DNA of 64,000 nt, from assembly GCA_001644045.1 (NCBI GenBank), contig LUUF01000086.1:1-64000 (forward strand), in the 5' to 3' direction. The notes beneath the pieces were generated by a model, which did no database searches, was not told the origin of the DNA, and was given only the letters and a program-made list of their open reading frames with translations. The position numbers and the translations under genes were made by a program. Numbering within the stretch: position 1 is the stretch's first letter; every line of letters starts with the position of its first letter. This DNA comes from Methylomonas methanica. Lineage in GTDB: Bacteria > Pseudomonadota > Gammaproteobacteria > Methylococcales > Methylomonadaceae. Shown here one piece after another: positions 61,993 to 64,000 of the stretch.

Positions 61993-62649
61993 ATGGATCA
62001 TGATTTCTGGCATCAGCGCTGGCAACAGAACCAGATCGGTTTTCATAAGCAAGAATTCAATCCGGTTCTACAGATGCACTGGCCGCGCTTGGCTATCCCG
62101 CAGCAAGCTCGGGTGTTTGTACCGCTGTGCGGGAAGAGTAAAGACTTGCTTTGGCTATTGGCCATGGGCTATCAGGTGGTGGGCGTGGAATTAAGTCCGC
62201 TGGCCGTCGAATCGTTTTTCGCCGATAACAATTTGCAGCCGACGGTGCGTCGCCAAGGCGATTTCTGGGTCAGCGAGGTGGATCGTTTGCAGATTTTCTG
62301 CGGCGATTTTTTTGCGTTGCAAACCGCCGATGTCGGCGACCTGGATGCGGTTTACGATAGAGCTGCGCTGGTGGCCTTGCCGCCGGATATGCGCATCGAT
62401 TATGTGATGAAGCTGTCCTCCCTGTTGCCGCCCACCCTGCAAATGTTGCTAATAGCATTCGATTATCCCCAACACGAAATGCCCGGACCGCCTTTTAGCG
62501 TGCAAGCCGATGAGGTAGAGCGCTTATACAGCCATTGGTGTGAAATTGAATTGCTGACCAGCGACGACGCCCTCGCTACCGAACAGCATTTTAAAGAACG
62601 CGGCTTGAGCAAAATGGCGGAGCAAACTTATAAATTGATAGTGCGTTAA
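61993..62649 (+). CDS. Thiopurine S-methyltransferase family protein
   Basis: A 218-residue SAM-dependent methyltransferase from the ATG at 61993 (MDHDFWHQRWQQNQIGFH), the typical bacterial TPMT start; a longer frame upstream lacks homology-like sequence and GAGG precedes this ATG. VFVPLCGKSKDLLWLLAMGYQVVGVELSPLAVESFF is the SAM-binding motif, and DAVYDRAALVALPPDMRIDYV and FKERGLSKMAEQTYKLI follow as in the family. Bacterial TPMTs methylate thiopurines and tellurite/selenite. The gene stands alone between the redox run and the unknown gene at the window edge. Confidence 0.9.
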   Translation: MDHDFWHQRWQQNQIGFHKQEFNPVLQMHWPRLAIPQQARVFVPLCGKSKDLLWLLAMGYQVVGVELSPLAVESFFADNNLQPTVRRQGDFWVSEVDRLQIFCGDFFALQTADVGDLDAVYDRAALVALPPDMRIDYVMKLSSLLPPTLQMLLIAFDYPQHEMPGPPFSVQADEVERLYSHWCEIELLTSDDALATEQHFKERGLSKMAEQTYKLIVR

Positions 62650-62745
62650 CCGGCGGGCGATCAGTGCATTCTATGACATCGAAATTTGTACACTTCAGTT
62701 ACCGCTGAACAGGCTTAATCGATTTTTCTATAGAAGGACATTATC

Positions 62746-64000
62746 GTGAATAATTATGCAAATATTTATGACATTTGCGATACGCCCGTTTTAAAAGAAC
62801 GGCCTCAAGCCGCGCCGGGCGAAAATTTCAAGTTTCTATATCAAAAATCCGCGTGCAACTGGCTGTTGAAATATCTGATTCTTAAAGCTTGCCGTCATCC
62901 GCAAATCCCGATGCAGGATGTTCCGGTATATCAGGCTGCTATCCGCGCGGCGATGCAAGCCAGCCAAATGAATTGGCGAGATGCGGACTGGATCAAACAG
63001 ACATTCAAGCCGATTGCCGATCTGCTGGACCGCATAGACAAACCGCAATTTCGGCAACGACAGCCGCTGCCGCTCAGCCATGCGCTTCCCAGTCAAGCGC
63101 AATTGAATACGGTCATCGAGCGCTGTATGCAGGATATTTTGCGTACCTGGCGGCGGGATAAAAACAACCCTTATTTTCCGGTCGCCGCCCAGGTGATTTT
63201 ATCCGGCGATGACCATATGAACGGCGAGAATTTTCTCAATGTCTTGTGCGGCGTGGGTTCTTTCGAATACCAGAATGCCGCCTTGCTATCGGCGTTGCTA
63301 CGCTGCTTTATTAGCAGTAGCTCTGCAAGGTTAAAGTTCATCCGCAAACACTATCGAGGGATAGCGGAAAAAATGTGGCTGCGTTCGTGCTGGTTTACGC
63401 ATCGTACGGCATTTTACGACGTGAATTTTTTTGAACACTTATTGGCAAAAGTCCTGAAAACCGAGGGGACGGACGATGAATTGCAGCAAATCTTGCCGAT
63501 CATGGAAAACCTCCTGCAATTTTGCGGCGTCACCAGCCGGGAATGGCTGGTGACGCCGAATAAAGGCATTAAGCATCCTGCCATCACTTGTTTACCGATA
63601 GGTTCGGAAGCCATTTACGCGTGCCGTCTCAGCAAAAAAGATAGGGCTATAAAAAAGGATTTGGGCTTTGATGATTTCGCCTCCGATACCGACACGACTT
63701 TTTTCACGCTATCTATTGCCAAAAAATGGCTGGATCTCGTCGAAGATAGAAACCTAGAAGTCGATGCCAAGCTGCTTGAGGAATGCCGATCACTTTTGGA
63801 TCATCCATGGATAGAAATCATCAATGAATATCAAATCGGCAGCGGTTATACATCCAATCCACCCACCATACAGATCACCAAACCGCTGAATTACCAGGGA
63901 GCAATTCCGATCTGGTTTGACAAGCCGTTTCCCAAGCCTGACGGCAGTGTCGTTAAAAACGTTGTGGGCAATGAGATCTGCCCCGGACATAATATGGACA
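62746..64000 (+). CDS. Large unrecognised protein (5' part, runs off the window)
   Basis: An open frame from a GTG at 62746, with GAAGGA about nine bases upstream, continues without a stop to the right edge (418 codons). The N-terminus NNYANIYDICDTPVLKERPQ has no signal peptide or clear membrane segment. The visible part is mixed helical with patches such as LLSALLRCFISSSSARLKFIRKHYRG and SIAKKWLDLVEDRNLEVDAKLLEE, and near the edge shows GSGYTSNPPTIQITKPLNYQGAIPIWFDKPFP. I do not recognise a family. Codon use is like that of the neighbours, so it is probably a real gene. Confidence 0.75.
   Translation, partial: MNNYANIYDICDTPVLKERPQAAPGENFKFLYQKSACNWLLKYLILKACRHPQIPMQDVPVYQAAIRAAMQASQMNWRDADWIKQTFKPIADLLDRIDKPQFRQRQPLPLSHALPSQAQLNTVIERCMQDILRTWRRDKNNPYFPVAAQVILSGDDHMNGENFLNVLCGVGSFEYQNAALLSALLRCFISSSSARLKFIRKHYRGIAEKMWLRSCWFTHRTAFYDVNFFEHLLAKVLKTEGTDDELQQILPIMENLLQFCGVTSREWLVTPNKGIKHPAITCLPIGSEAIYACRLSKKDRAIKKDLGFDDFASDTDTTFFTLSIAKKWLDLVEDRNLEVDAKLLEECRSLLDHPWIEIINEYQIGSGYTSNPPTIQITKPLNYQGAIPIWFDKPFPKPDGSVVKNVVGNEICPGHNMD

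Overview
The window looks like a chromosomal segment of a gammaproteobacterial methanotroph or methylotroph, most likely Methylococcales (Methylomonas-like). Two genes of the tetrahydromethanopterin C1 pathway support this: fae (formaldehyde-activating enzyme, 27203-27718) and mtdB (methylene-H4MPT dehydrogenase, 21389-22309). The many exported c-type cytochromes, TonB systems and RND pumps fit a Gram-negative respiratory bacterium. No methane monooxygenase or methanol dehydrogenase gene lies in the window, so methanotrophy itself is inferred. No rRNA, tRNA, CRISPR array or intact insertion sequence was seen.

Layout. 1-7.2 kb: end of a sulfate-binding protein gene, a degenerate EAL protein, a hydrolase/cytochrome b561/cytochrome c' operon, a tonB-exbB-exbD operon and a rhomboid protease pair. 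7.5-17.3 kb: a five-gene operon, tetR first, then adaptor, two MdtB/MdtC-like RND permeases and an outer-membrane lipoprotein. 17.6-28.2 kb: a small membrane protein, a large PAS-GGDEF-EAL protein, mtdB, a cupin, a DUF885 protein, a metallo-beta-lactamase-fold lipoprotein, fae and an SmbP-like His-rich protein. 28.7-33.7 kb: a molybdenum hydroxylase operon (IorA-like, IorB-like, XdhC, MocA) followed by a VanY-type peptidase. 33.7-35.6 kb: an AT-richer accessory patch with palindromic repeats and a HEPN-domain gene. 35.7-41.3 kb: a Tat-exported superoxide-reductase-like protein, a second RND pump and tatA.

41.5-57.3 kb is the most interesting part. A sigma-54 enhancer-binding protein (42105-43181, no receiver domain) sits among five close matches to the sigma-54 -24/-12 promoter: at 41777, 44438 (minus strand), 44904, 48339 and 52692. 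They lie before a short untranslated stretch ending in a terminator (possible small RNA), a short arylsulfotransferase-like protein, two related TonB-dependent receptors (the second followed by an SMP-30/gluconolactonase-like protein), and an operon of a cysteine-less rhodanese, a planctomycete-type DUF1549/DUF1553 protein with a haem motif, and a Tat-exported DUF1501 protein. A palindrome of the form TCARCA-N5-TGTTGC recurs upstream of four of these promoters, twice about 150 bp away. I infer one sigma-54 regulon for uptake and periplasmic processing of an unknown substrate.

57.6-64 kb follows on the same strand: a small cytochrome with an unusual CX3CH haem motif, two tandem exported peroxiredoxins flanking a dihaem cytochrome c4, a PepSY membrane protein, a thiopurine methyltransferase-like protein and the start of a large unrecognised gene cut by the window edge. 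All family calls were made by reading motifs, without database searches.
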